DNA from: Phoronis australis
Taxonomy: Eukaryota > Phoronida > Phoronidae
Assembly (NCBI GenBank): GCA_002633005.1
Contig: NMRA01000544.1
Coordinates: 1 to 42,843 of the forward strand
Reading direction: 5' to 3'
DNA: 42,843 nucleotides
This document shows, in pieces, positions 22,195 to 35,600 of the stretch. The notes beneath the pieces were generated by a model. It was not told the DNA's origin. It ran no database searches and saw only the letters and a program-made list of their open reading frames with translations. The position numbers and the translations under genes were made by a program. Within the stretch, counting starts at the first letter, position 1. The number at the start of each line of letters is the position of its first letter.

Positions 22195-23170
22195 CATAGG
22201 CGGATTTAGGGGGGGCCAGGTGGCCAGGGGGCCAGGCCCCCCCCCCCTTGGCTGCCGCAAAAAATAAAACAGCAAGAGCGTAGGGAAATGCTGAGTTTAT
22301 TAATTAACCCCGGTAATTAAAATTATACGGATGAAACAAGATTTAAATGTGTGTAGTTTTAGTGTTTGGGGGGGCTCAGATCCAATTTCAAGTGTGATAT
22401 TCGGAACACAGCGCATTGGTAACGGAACTATGGCTTAGTATACATGTAAGCTCTCCCGCGATATCCCAGGCGACCGGCAATTGCGCTGCGCACTACGACT
22501 CCTTTTCCGTCGTCTGTTCCACTGTGCAATGAAGAAAATTTACTTCATTTTTTAAAGAAAATGGAACCAGAAACTGCTGGTAAGATGTGAATTTTAATCG
22601 AAGCTTTGATGAATCACTCAGAAACTCATAATTCTCTCTTTGTCAAACCTTAACTTAAGACGATTTCCAAAGCAATCCCGTCATTATTGCCAACACGAAA
22701 AACGGATTTGGTCTTTTGGGTATTTGAAGACTATTTTAAATACAACAAATTTGTTAAGAACCGGTTGCACAAAATACAAAACGTGTAATAAGCATTACAA
22801 AAAGAAGTAGGTTTCGCGGGCAAACGCTGTGGACCATAAAGAAGTTGGTCTCTTAGCACAAGATCAGTAGTTAAATCTTGGTGGTGTAGTGGTAAAGCAC
22901 GTGCGCTCTATCCGCCAGGTCGTGAGTTCGAGTCTGCGGTACGTGCGGGTTTTCCTGTTTGACACGTTTTCTCTTTTTTTTTGCCTTTTTTCTTGGACAA
23001 TACTTCAAGAATCAAGGAAAATGCTTGATTTTTAGAGAAAAAAAAAAANNNNNNNNNNNNNNNNNCCCCCCCATTCGGTGCTATACGCATCTACAATCGT
23101 GGTTTGCGCAAATGCTTACAGCCGGACAAAATGTTGGCCCCCCCCTTGTGATACCTTAGATCCGCCACTG
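22195..23170. mobile_element. Non-autonomous DNA transposon-like element, gap inside
   Basis: The left end reads cataggcggatttagg plus a run of G; the right end is the complement of cagtggcggatctaagg. CAGTGGCGGAT-type ends followed by long G runs are seen in hAT-like non-autonomous elements of many animals. The 8-bp flanks do not match, so a target duplication is not confirmed. Inside are a tRNA-like SINE head, an A/T-rich stretch and 17 Ns (23049-23065) between poly-A and poly-C. The right end lies 238 bp upstream of the P450 start codon, so the insertion sits in or near the gene's promoter. Confidence 0.5.
22875..22945 (+). mobile_element. tRNA-derived SINE head
   Basis: Box A TGGTGTAGTGG (22882-22892) and box B AGTTCGAGTCT (22925-22935) have correct spacing. 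The T-stem around box B has only two good pairs, so this is a pseudo-tRNA or SINE head and not a working tRNA. It is nested in the element at 22195-23170. Confidence 0.55.
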
Positions 23171-23408
23171 ATGTCTCGCTGCTAGAAAAATCACCTGCTC
23201 TCATTTACAGCACACAAAAATTTCTTGCGTAACATCATGAAGTCTTACTGCCCATGTAAGGTTATAGCTATTGAACTCTGCCCTGGTCCTAATGTGATTC
23301 ATTTGGCCTTCACGTTATCTCGTTCGGTTATTTCAATAACCAGATTAGTAATTATTTCTTAGAGGGTGAAGTTGATCGCAGGAAAACATACAACTACATA
23401 CAGACAAG

Positions 23409-23653
23409 ATGATAGCTGTTTTCGGATTCAGTCTAACTTCAGTGCTTCTTTTGCTCTGTCTTGTAATAGCTTTTTGCTGGTGGATTCAGCTGCGTCGATC
23501 TCCTGGGATAGTGGTTCCTAGAGTACCCGCGATTCCCGTGTTAGGGTCCTTGCCGTGGGTAGGCTCCCTTCAAGAATTTTCGGAGCACGTAGGAAAATCA
23601 CTTTATGGACTGTCATACAAGTATGGACCTGTGTTTTACTTCAGGCTAATCGG
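23409..23653 (+). CDS. P450 exon 1: membrane anchor and proline hinge
   Basis: It encodes residues 1-81 plus two bases of Gly82. The ATG is the first in frame, in context acaagATGa. A leucine-rich anchor is followed by an Arg pair and the hinge PRVPAIPVLGSLPWVG, then YGPVFYFRL. The donor is GG|GTGCGT. Without splicing the frame would run to a stop at 23697, so the exon end is set by homology and by phase fit to exon 2. Confidence 0.92.
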
Positions 23654-26600
23654 GTGCGTTTTTTCACTTGCTCAAGATATTGTTAAAATGTTAGAATAAC
23701 GATTTGAAGCCCTTGATGCAGTGCATTAGCGGTGCTAGTTTTCTACGGTTATATGCATTAAACAGAGTTCTTCAAGAGTTTCTTTGGTAAGTTTTTGTGC
23801 CGCAAGCTATGTTAAATTTGGTGTGAAAGTAATGAAAAGTTGGTCATAGTCTTTTTGCAGTGTGTGGTTTTGAAAAAGTTCCTTTCCCAAGTCCCATTAA
23901 ATCACGAATTGCCTATGCGTGTGCTGCAACGAATATTTCAGCTTGCAGTGCACAAGATGTGTCCTTTCCGTTCTGTCATGATGTGTCTGTAATGAAAAGC
24001 GCGTGTCAGCTCGTCAAAAAATACCCTTCGTGTTCCCTGAAAAGCAATTCTGTTGTGTATCTTACTTTGTCAAATAAAGTAGACACTCCATGAACTACGC
24101 AGTGAAACGAACAGAATTGAACTGAACACTGAACTGATTTATTCTACATATCACAACAATATGTATACACACAACTACATAACAACATATGATGCGTTAC
24201 CTGTGACACACTTCCTATACTAGGCATCGCATGACATAATACCACTTAAACTACTGAACTCATAAACAATAACAACCTACAAACATCCTGTTATTGTGTG
24301 ACTAAGTACACAACAAATTCGATCTTATGTTTTCAGTCCTAGTGTCCCTACTGAACACATGGTCGTCTTTTTTTCAAAAATGTGGCCAAATTCCACAACA
24401 CTGACACAAATATCAGAACCCGTTGTGTACCGATTTCACCAAAAATCAACAATGTGCCGAGAAGTATGCTCACCTGAATATTTTGAAAGTTCAGATAGTG
24501 TTAATTTTCTGAGCTTTTCCATGAAAACCAGGTTAGATAACAAACAAAACTTTTATACGTTTTGGCTTAGACCCAGATGTCATGCTTTTTATCTTGAAGA
24601 TCCTCTTTCAATCCAGTTGTTCCGTTTTTAGTCGTTGAATCTTGACCGTGAGAGTTATGCAACATGTATTCAAAATAACAATGTCTCTCTTTATGAATTT
24701 TGTTATTTTCCAGAGTCCACTTTCTTTAGTAACAAAACAGTCCTGAAATGTGTGTGAAACGTCTTATGACTGGTCTCCTTTAGCTAGGTTATGTCCTAGG
24801 TTTATGCAATTAAACAATTTGGTCATCTACTTCATACACCCTGGGTATCAGACAAAACTAGAATTTTTAATGTTGTGAAATGAATTACCCTATCATCTTT
24901 TATGTAATTACAGATTACATCAAATTCATTAGTAAAAAATAATCTACATGTAGTGCCCACCGTAAGAAAGTTACGAGCTGAAATAGAATTTTTAATAATG
25001 GACGCCTTTATTTTCATAAATTATGCTAATTTATCATGCAACTATAAGCTATAAGCACTAGAAGAATTGTGAATAATGGCGGCCTTAATTTGCATAAATT
25101 ATGCAAATTGACAACGTATTCACCAAAAAACTTCCACTATTAAATTCGTTGGCCATCGAAACATGGGTTGAAGCATCAAAGTAACCTGCCTGCAGTGCTT
25201 GGTAAGGAAATTATAAGCAAAAATAGAATTTTGCATAACGATGGCCTTAATTTGCATAAATTATGCAAAATGACAATTTATTCACCAAAAACCTTGCACT
25301 ATTAAATTCATTGACCATAAAAATATGGGTAAAAACGTCAAAATTATCTGGCTGCAGAGCTTGGTAAGGAAATTATAAGCAAATTAAAATAAAATTTTGC
25401 ATAATGGCGACCTTAATTCGCATATTTAAAAAATGCTCAAGGGTTGCGAACGGTCACCCTCCTAAATCATGGTTACTTAACCCTAGGCTACATGAAACAG
25501 CAAAGAAAAAAACTTTATACGGCAAAACCAGGTTCAACAACCTGGCTCCCGGACTAAAAGTAACACCTGGCGCGAAGTATTGTCAGGTTATGGGCTGTTA
25601 GATTTATTAGCCTGTGACAACGAAAAATAGTTTGCCTTTAAATGTTGGAACTCGTTCCAATAGAAAATCATCTTGACATCTGTAATAGATACGTGTTAGC
25701 TCATGCACTGTAAGGGCAGGAGTTTATGTCCTATGTATATTTACGCGTGCGTGTGCGTGTGCGTGTTTGTGTATGCGTGTGCGTAAGTGTGCGTGTGTGT
25801 GTAAACATCTTCCATTGACGGATTTCAGCGTTCTTTGTGTTTGCCTTTGCCCAAATAAGCAATCAATTAAGTTTGAGATGGTTTAATTTTTTCCTGAATT
25901 CTCTAAAGGCCTAGTATAAAATGCACAGATCTAATCATATACTAGTATATATTTGAAGCTTTCTGGTCAACGACTGGAGGTTAAACAGATTATGATTTTA
26001 GGTCCTGTATGGTTGTTCATTTATTGATTATAGTAGCGTGGATATAGGCAGAAAAATATCCCTGTATAGGGCCAGTTGCATGAACATCTTTTTAAGTACT
26101 TGAAATATGATTGTTAATCTCACGCCTGTTTTCTAGAAAAAAATATATAAAATAAAGCAAAACGCTGACTGGCCCCGAATTCTTAGGGGAAATTTAAGCA
26201 GTCTTCATAATGTGCAGCGTGAATGGGCAACACACCTTTTCAAAGCTACTGCAATATACTTTCTTGTGTAGGAGGGGAATAAACCTTCCTCGTCCTCTGT
26301 GCTGCGCGTATTTAAACATACGAACAAAAAATCGAAAACTGAAAGCGTTTATCTTATAATATTTGACAAGATCTTTTATCTGGAAGAGTTCCGAAAACAT
26401 TCATAAAAACGAATGAAATGCAGCAAGCTGCCACGATCTCCGTCTTTGTCGTGTTTTGACGGAAGAGAAACAACTAACGGTGAAAGGCACGGAAGATAAG
26501 CTGTCCTCCCCTATCCACCGCTGTAGAAACCAGGTGGCGCTGTGTGCCACGTGCGACAGGGCGTGACGGATCTCGAGTATCTTATCTATGATACAACCAA

Positions 26601-29600
26601 CCTACACTATTCAGGACTCAGCAGTTTGACAAAGTTTGCTCGCAACATTTTGTGAGATTTAACTTGTGTAGACTGGTAGCCAAAATTCATCAAAACAGCA
26701 AATTTTGTGTTTGGTCGGTTTTGTAACGAGCCTAATCAAACATTAACAACATAACTCATAGACGAAAGAGAACTTGTATTTTTGCTATTAACATAAAGGC
26801 TGTGTCGGCATATCTGGGAAACATTCTGTAGACGAAAGAAACTCGCAAAAAGCAAGACCACGCAAAAATAAGCATGGGAAATCACCGTGCAAAATTGACG
26901 TCACTGAGAAGTGATTGGTCGGTAATTCGATAGAATTCACCGTTTCCTCTCCTTGAGTGAACATTTATCTCCCGAAGTGCTTGCGTTTGCGTAACGCAAC
27001 CTTTACGTAAAGTTGAGGAGTGTGAAAATTTTGGCATCAGGGAATCCAACAGATGTCGTTGAAGCGGCATTTTACTGAGCGGTCAGAATTGTTGTCCGGT
27101 TAATTTGTTTCAAGAAAGTGACCAAAGGCTTTTAAAGACAGAAATTTCGCGTTACGCTCCCAACTCACAATTTTTTAGCCTAGTAATTATGAGCGTGTCT
27201 CATTCTTGAAAAAATTTATACCGATTATCTCAGTAGCTAGCAGTTATGTGTATATTCTTAGAGACTTAACACTTTTGCTCAAATGAGATTTAATTATTTT
27301 CTGAAATAGTTGTGTGAAGCGTAAGGTTAAATTTCTGAGTTAAATCTTAAGCCACTTGCCATGAAACAGATCCCTGGTTGTATAGTGTTTTTTTTTTGCA
27401 AGGATTGATATGGTTGTCGTCAATGGCTACGAGTCAGTTCGAGAGGTACTGGTCGTCAAGGGGAGCGATTTTGCTGGAAGACCAGAAGAATTTCAATTAC
27501 TGAAGAAACATCAGAACAGTTTAGGTATGATGGCTGTTGTCATTGAAATTTTTAGGAAATACAAACAAGTGTAACTGCATGGTGTTCCACTGAAATTGGA
27601 ACCACGGTGTAAAACAGACATCCCGGAGTCGAAAAAAGACTTCTGCACCTTCAAAACAACTAACCAGCTCGAAAAAACACGAACCCGACATCAAAACAGT
27701 ACACCCGGGAACCGAAACCGCACTTTTGGTCAGAGTGATTGCTTTGAGCTCAGAAATTCCAATTGCAAATTCCGTTTTAGTGTTTCTTAAATGTTTATTA
27801 TGAAATATTCAGTAGAATAAATATACACACCCAGAAAGCTCAAAGAGGCATTGTACAGTATATACAGAGAAATCTATATACAAATATTATACACAAATAC
27901 ATAACTTAATAAACTAATGTTAAGATTACAATGACATATGATTACGAATATAAATAAATCATTTTCATACACAATAAGTTATTATACATTATTATTGACG
28001 AACACAAAGAGATTTAATATTAAAAGGAAATTTTAATCCTTTTTTTAATAAAATCTTATTTTTATTTAGGTTGAGTTCTTTACATCCATTTAGATAAAAA
28101 GAATATTTTGTTATACATTTGAGAAATATCTGAATATTTTTTGTAAACATTGGGGTATTATTCGGGTGTCTGGAAAAGCTGTGCTTTCTGCTCCCCGCAT
28201 ATCAATAATGGCGCACAAAAGTCGAAATAATATATTTGTTTTTCATTTTTGAAAATATTTATGGAGAAACTCTTGAATAATCTGAAGTTAACTAAATATT
28301 CACCGCGATAACAACATGTTGAAAGTTAGATTATGAAGACAAGTTGCACTAGTTTTACCGATAAAAATCAAACTAAAAAATCAATATAATGTAATTACGT
28401 TTCATTATTGACATTTTAACAAACAAATGCATAAAATAACCGGAAAGTACTTGAAGATGCTGTAACTCAAATTTTGAAGCTCATGACATCGTCTCACAAA
28501 ATTTGAAAAATTGTTCGGGTTTCCTGTCTGATCCCCGGGATTCCCTTTTTAAAGGTCGGTGTTTGTGTTTTATAGGTCAAAGTTCGTGTTTTTCGGGTTA
28601 GTTAGCTATTTTGAAGGGGCGGAAATCCGGGATATCTGTGTTACACCTGGATTCCAATTTTGATAGAACACCTTTATCTACCACAACATTAAATCCCGAG
28701 TCTGCAGATTCAGTGTTGCTATGGTGTGGTGTATCGTTCCCGCTTGTGCGAAATATGAAGCTGCGACAAAAGCGGGTATTTCGTTTTTGGTATTTCCTTT
28801 ACAGCCCATAATGCTTTAGTCTAGCTGCCAAAAAGTTGACCCTGCAATGTTGTTTACTGTAAAGTTTTCTTTTGGAAATTTATCATGTGTGGTTAGGAGA
28901 ATAAAATTAACTTGATTGCATTTTGTGCAACTTTGAGCATTTTCATAATTCAATGTGGCGGCTTCCGCCATCTTGAATTTCGCCTAATTTCCACACTCTG
29001 AACATGATACCGTGTAGCATACTGGAATTAATGGTTTCCAATGTTTTTTGGGACGGAGAGTCCATTTCTGATATCATGTAATGGATGCAAGGTCAAAGTC
29101 AAGGTCAAATGAGAGGTCAATGGTCACGTTGAACTGAATCAAGGAAAATGCATCTCTTTTAGCGGACGAAATGTTAAATTTATGGGAAATGTGGAATTAT
29201 CATTTGTGTGATTCCATTATACCAAGAATAAGGGACAGCTAAATACTGGAATAAGATATCCTCCCAACATCTCAATAATAAGTTTAAAATATTTTTGTAC
29301 CAGACCTACGCATGCCGCTCAATAGGCCCATCACGACGCTGAGCACCTTCAGTTGAAACAGAGCTGAGGATCTGGGGGCTTGACTCGAGCGACCAACAGT
29401 GTGCCCTGTGTGACTCGAAAACACAACCTTGAGTAGAGCAAGGACACTAAGCCACACTGCCTCCTCGTAGTGAATAGGGGTATGTGTATAGACTACATGT
29501 ACGCGTAATACGGACAGGTTTTTTATACATGTATGTAGACTAGGATGTGCACTATTATTAATCCAAGGAAAACTCATAAATTACATGTATGACTTCTGGA

Positions 29601-32600
29601 ACTTACTTCCCGACTGGCTTCTTCTACTGGTGATTGATGACTCACTGGTTCTTGAGAAAATCCCCCTCCCCCCCTGCGTCTGTGTTCATGGAGAACAGCT
29701 TCAGGGCAGTTGATCAGGGTCGCTAACTGAAAGAAGTTCAACTTGATACCTTCGTGTGTACTCAGAGAGGGGTTATGGGCGTGTCTGGCAGCTCGTTCAA
29801 ACCAAGAACTTTTCTTTGTTTTGTCCATTACCCTCACCGGCGTCTTGTGACCTCTCATGGTGGCGGCACTTTTTTCAGGTCAAATCTCTAAAATGTTCCA
29901 TTATGTCCAAAATACTACCATTCCACTTCTCTATTTGAGTCTTGGCGTCAACTGTCATCTTAGACGCCCCATAAATCAAGAGCTCGGGGACGTCAGTGTT
30001 GTCACAAGTGATTCTGAGGGGGTGGGTGCCTTCTTCCACCACTTTCAACATTTACCTATACAACCTCTAGCTTCAGCATGTGTGATTACACAGTGGCTCT
30101 TCTTGACCCGCTCGATGTTGAATAGAATGGAATAGCTTCATACACATAGAAGGTTGTTTAACATAGCGTTATTTAGAATAATTTAGCTCCAAAAACGGAT
30201 GTTTGGGAACTGGGGTTAGCATGATTTCCTCAACTTTCCCTCATGTTATCGTGTAATGGTCCTTTGTGTAGGGATCTTAGTGGTCACATTTTTCAAAGCG
30301 AATAATTGTTTCACAAGCGGGAGGACAGGGAGCTAGTAGGGTGCCGAGGATTTTACCTGAATCTCCTGTAGTTCTGAAAACACTCAAAACGACCAGGTAC
30401 AAAAGCTGGGCAACAGCACCCAACTCCACCTCCGGACCAGAATGATTTGGGACATAACGCGAAGAGATTTGACCAAAATGGCTTTGTGACCCTTCCTCAG
30501 ACTGTCGTATTTGTCGATCTGGGGCCCGTTCCAACAAAACTGACTTAGCTAAGACAAAAATCTTAAATCTTAGTAATTAAGAGAAGACTTAAATTTGCCT
30601 CTATACCGTTTCAAGAAAGAGATCATAAGTTTGAATTAAATTTTTGATAAAAGTTTTGTCTTAATTTTGACTATCTTACCGGATGTGGAATTTTCAAAGT
30701 ATGGAAGTTAAGACAAATCTTAGACTTAAGTAAAAAATTAACTTAAGTCAGTTTCTTGGAACGGGCCCATGGCAGGGAGTGGACTCAATAAGTTCATACT
30801 GAAAGATATCAGCTATGTTAATGTTACATCGCTGTCTTACGACTAACAGGCAACCGAACAGCGTCTCAACGCAGTGGCCTTCCTTCGGCAGTAAGGCTTC
30901 TTCAGCAACTATAGTATTTTGACTTTTTCTTAAATTGCTTTGCAACATTCACTGCTTACCAAATCTGATTACTTTGCTCATGCCCAATGACCAGCTCGTA
31001 CTGGAATTTACTCGGCGATTGCAGATGTTATGGATATATGATTACTGGTCAGTGAGCGGGTATCTGTGCTTCTCTATCTCCTCCGAAACCTTTCTCTAGT
31101 CTTCCTCGTTCAGGTCCTCTCCTCCCTTCATGTACTTTAGTCTTTTTCTGTCACTCCACTACATGACGTTTGCTCTTCACCACCTTCGTTCCACATTACT
31201 TATGTTCTCCATGGCAGTATCAAGGTGGGTGCACCCACTGAAACTTGGTATCCACTTGTCCACTTACTTGCTCGGCTCTCATTAAAATGCCCCTTGTGAT
31301 CCCAGAACCTTTTACTCGTTTGATTTACAGTATCCCTGTTCTTCGAATTGGTCAGCTGGTACTACAGCCTTGTCATCCAAGTGTTGACTGCTGTGCGCAG
31401 CTTCGAGTAGAACTTTTTTACTATTGGACCCAGCAAACTTCAATATAAACTTCAAAAGAACTCTGTCAAGCTGCTAAACTTGGCATAAACTTCTTGCCAG
31501 AAATGTTTGGCACCTTAGTCGAACACTTATCGCACGTTTGTCGAATTTTTGTCGTAGTTTAGGTTGACGTTATTGCGCCTAGCCGTTTATTGTTAATTTA
31601 TGAATGGAGTTACGTGCAAATTGTGAAATTTAAGACAACGTATATGGAGGCGCTATCATATTCTAGTCGAAAAGAATTTCCACGTTTATGATGACCTGCT
31701 GTAATAAAATATATCAACATCTCCTTGAGACAGGGTTGTTGGAGGAAAAAGTTAAGGCAGAAACATGAGAGACAGCAGTGTTGACCAGTCTACCGATGTG
31801 GGTGGTTATTGACCGTCTCCAGGTAAACCATCAGCTCTACAAAAGACTTGGTCCCATTTGAGTAGACATTGAGTAAAAACATGGCTGTGATGAGATTGTA
31901 TACCTACAGTGCATCGGTTCTAGCCTGTCCGTTGACTATACTGGTGTGTAACGGGTTACTACTCCGATGGTCCACCACTCCGAAATAAACAGCTACTCCG
32001 AAGGTCCACTACTCCAAAAAACACTGTAACTACTACTTTTTTACTCGACCTTCCTAAATTTTCTCAAACTTTCACGAATGGTTTATTAACTTGTTACTTA
32101 CTAACAAAATACCCACACAAAAAATAAATTTGGACAATGAAGTCCAATGATTTATTTCTAAAATTATTACAAACGTAACGGAGAAAATGAAAAATAATGA
32201 GATGAGAAACTAAATGTCAGAAGTTTGCTAGGCAGTTTTGACTTTGACATCCAGGTTGATCTTTAAAATAACCCCGTATTAATAAAATAACACCAGAAAT
32301 GGACTCCTCATCCTAGAAAATGGTACAAACAATGTATTACATGACCCTGTTAGTTATCAAATTGAAAAAACTTAAGTGGGTCGAAATTCAAAATAGCGGA
32401 ATCCGCCATCTTGAATTACACAAAATGCTCAAAGTTGCCCTAAGTGCAACCATTAAGCTAATTTTGTTCTCCTAATCATATTTAATATATTTCACCAAAA
32501 AAATTTACAGTAATCAACATTGCAGGGGGTTATTGGGCTGGCAACTAGACTACTTCGGAAGTGGCTTGCGGTAGTGAAGAATGAAAAGTACATCGTTAAT

Positions 32601-35600
32601 ACCGTGAGAGTTCTGCGTGGCCTGCATTTCATCGGATCGGTAGTTGATCGGTTTTTGACTTTGGAGAATTGTAGTTGGCCATGAAAACATAAACAATTGC
32701 AATTAATTCAAGGTTTTGTATAACTTGTTTGATGACCGACTCGTTCGTGAGGCTTCTGTTTGGGTGTAGGATGTTTTCGCCAGTTCTTTTTCTCAACCCT
32801 AAAAATGTCATAAGCACACCTATGTTTAGACGCGGTGCAAAATCAGGATGGTCCGTAAGACACATCTGCTCTTCTCCAAGAGGGCGTTTCACTAGCAAAC
32901 ACAACGTCAGTCGTTTCCATTATCGTGCAGTTAGCTTACTGACGCCATGGCAAGTCATTCAAACGGTTTTCGGAACCATTCATTTGTTCCGATGTCTGGG
33001 CACGTTCACGGAGCCTCTCTGTTATTTCTTGACCAGTGTATTCCGGTTCGAACTGATAGCCTGTGAAACCTAACGATCGGTTTTCGTCGGATGACCACTC
33101 GTCTAAGTCAGAAGTGCGAGTTGATGTTTATTAATTACTGTATGTTCTGTTTCAAAATGAGTTATTCTCACCCTAACCAATGCTTGTAACAAACTGAAAC
33201 AAAGTCTGTCTCATTTGACACAATTTGCAATACCTTGGAGTGTTCGTGAGTGCAAATGTTTTGAGAACCAGCAATGAATAAATCACTGCGTTACCGCCTT
33301 TAGATGCACCGAGGCAGTGTGAGCACATGCTAATTCAGTGTTTGCTGATAGAAAGCTGTTGTGAAACACTATAATTGGATTTTATATCCTATGGTTAGAT
33401 GTTAAGGGAATCTTTATTTAGATATTCATATACATTATTCGAATCATTGTTAACTTAATTTTGCCCTGACGTTCTGTGGAAGGGTAACCTGACTTCGCGG
33501 CGCCCCACGAGCTAGAAAGTAGATTTGCAGTTTCTTGGCTAATTCACCAAAATAATCACATGCACATTTTTTCTTTGGCTCTGTCACTAGTATAGTCTAG
33601 TTTAGTTACCAACTTTGGCTGGTTTATGTTCGTGGTGTCTTCAGGCCGGCCGCGATGGGCCTGGTCGGTTCCAATCGGAGACACTTGCTGGGATAGCAAG
33701 CGTTTTGTGTGTTTAGAACTGAAAAATCGCGTCTAAAATTACAACACACAGCTATTTTCTCCTGTCTGTATTTAACGGAAGAAAAATTTGAGTTTATCAC
33801 CGAACAGACACCAAAGTCCCGCAACCGACATTGGTAAATTGGCTTACCTAACTTTGTAGGCTACGATACGTTCAAATACCTAGAAATCCGTAACAACGAA
33901 ATAAAATAACACATTTTTTTCAATAAGTCTGTGTACTTGTAAGGGTTTTACTTCGAACTTTTGTGATTTATTACTGTAAAACGATTAATTCAAGCGTTAA
34001 GCTGACACCAGTAAGTGTGTTGTGAACTGCTGAACAGACTGCATTCGAACCTATGACGTCATTGGTTAATTTCAACACCTCCGTCTGTCGTCAGATGTCA
34101 GGTAAAAGAGATGTATTTGCTTTTATCGAATGGAGCTACTCGATCTAAATTGATACAAACTAGGTTGTTTTTGGATGACATTCTCCTTTAATCCGGCTCT
34201 GTAATCATCACTAAGAAGAATGAACAAAGTAAAAAAGCGAAAAGAAGTACAGTCAGAGCTGGGAAAGGGATTGGGGAAAGCGAGTGGAGAAGGAGAATAT
34301 TGGGAAAGGGATTGGGCAAGCAGGCGGAGACGTTAACGCGGACGTGCCATTATTGTATATCCATAAATGAAGCGTGTCCATAACTGTGCATCTCATAAAA
34401 TTTGACGTTTCGTTAAAGGAATTCTGGACGGTGACTATAATAATCAGTGGAAGGAACAAAGACGATTCTCGCTGCAAAATCTAAAAGTGTTTGGCTTTGG
34501 AAAACGTCGGTTTGAAGGCAACATTATCAAGGAGATCAGTTGCCTAGTGCAAGAACTGAGAAATAAAAACTGCCAACCTTTTGCCATCAATCATCTCTTC
34601 GCTGTTTGCACTTCAAACGTAATTTGTTCCATGGCCTTTGGTGAGAGATTTGACTACAATGATCAAACCTTCAAGTAAGTTATTGTGCATGTATGAATTG
34701 AGGTGTTGAGATTGTACGATCATTCCAGACGACTTTGAATACTGATCAAAAAGCGGTCAACTAGATACCATAGACGATGGTGTAAATAATCAATAAATAT
34801 TTAGGGATTAAAGCTCGAGATTAGTCGATTTCATTTTATTTACCTCATTTGTTGGTGTGAGAGTGGACATTCCGTACCTTTCTTAAAGTGATAAGTCGGG
34901 TTCACCAGGAGATATTTATTATAAGATAATTTATGCTTGTATTGAATTGAAAAGTGTTTTGAAACCAGTATTACTGATAAGCTTATGTGGTAGGATTCAT
35001 GAATTACGAGGGGGCCTATTCAGACACACCGGTTGTGTATAATGAAGCCTAGTTTTCTAAATCGGCAATCTGTGCTAACACTTCATATTTGCAGTACGTT
35101 AAAGTTTAGAGAAGTAATATCGCCTCTAGGTGTGCGTATTTCCAAGTTGTTCCAATCTTGAAAAAGGTTTTTCACTAATTTGATTTTCGTAGACTTGAAA
35201 TGTAATAAAACAGCTCGTGAGTTTTCACTTGCTATATAATTCTTAACTATTGCAAGTTGTTTTGGTTTACGTCCCATTTGAGCACAAGTCACCCAGACAG
35301 CTTGGACTTTACAAAGATTGACAATTACATTAACGTTGTTCATTGAGATAGTTCCACGCATGTTCAGCTGTCGCTTTTCGCGAGATAACACCTTCCCTCA
35401 CTTCCTCGTTGTGTCAGAAATTGTCAGATAATGGATGTTATGAGTATCAGTGTAGTGACACTACGTTGTTACGGCATTTGTAACTTGCTTCCAACCTTCA
35501 ACCTTTTCTAGGTACTTACTTGACGCCTTAATGAGGTATTTCGACACACGAGCTCAGCCACCGATATCGGAGTTACAGAGTTATCTGAGATGGATGCCGA

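Noticed and set aside
22875-22945. A possible functional tRNA gene
   Set aside because: The A and B boxes are good but the T-stem pairs at only two of five positions and no acceptor stem forms.
23860-24093. A 77-codon open frame following P450 exon 1
   Set aside because: It lies in intron 1; phases and homology connect exon 1 directly to 27403.
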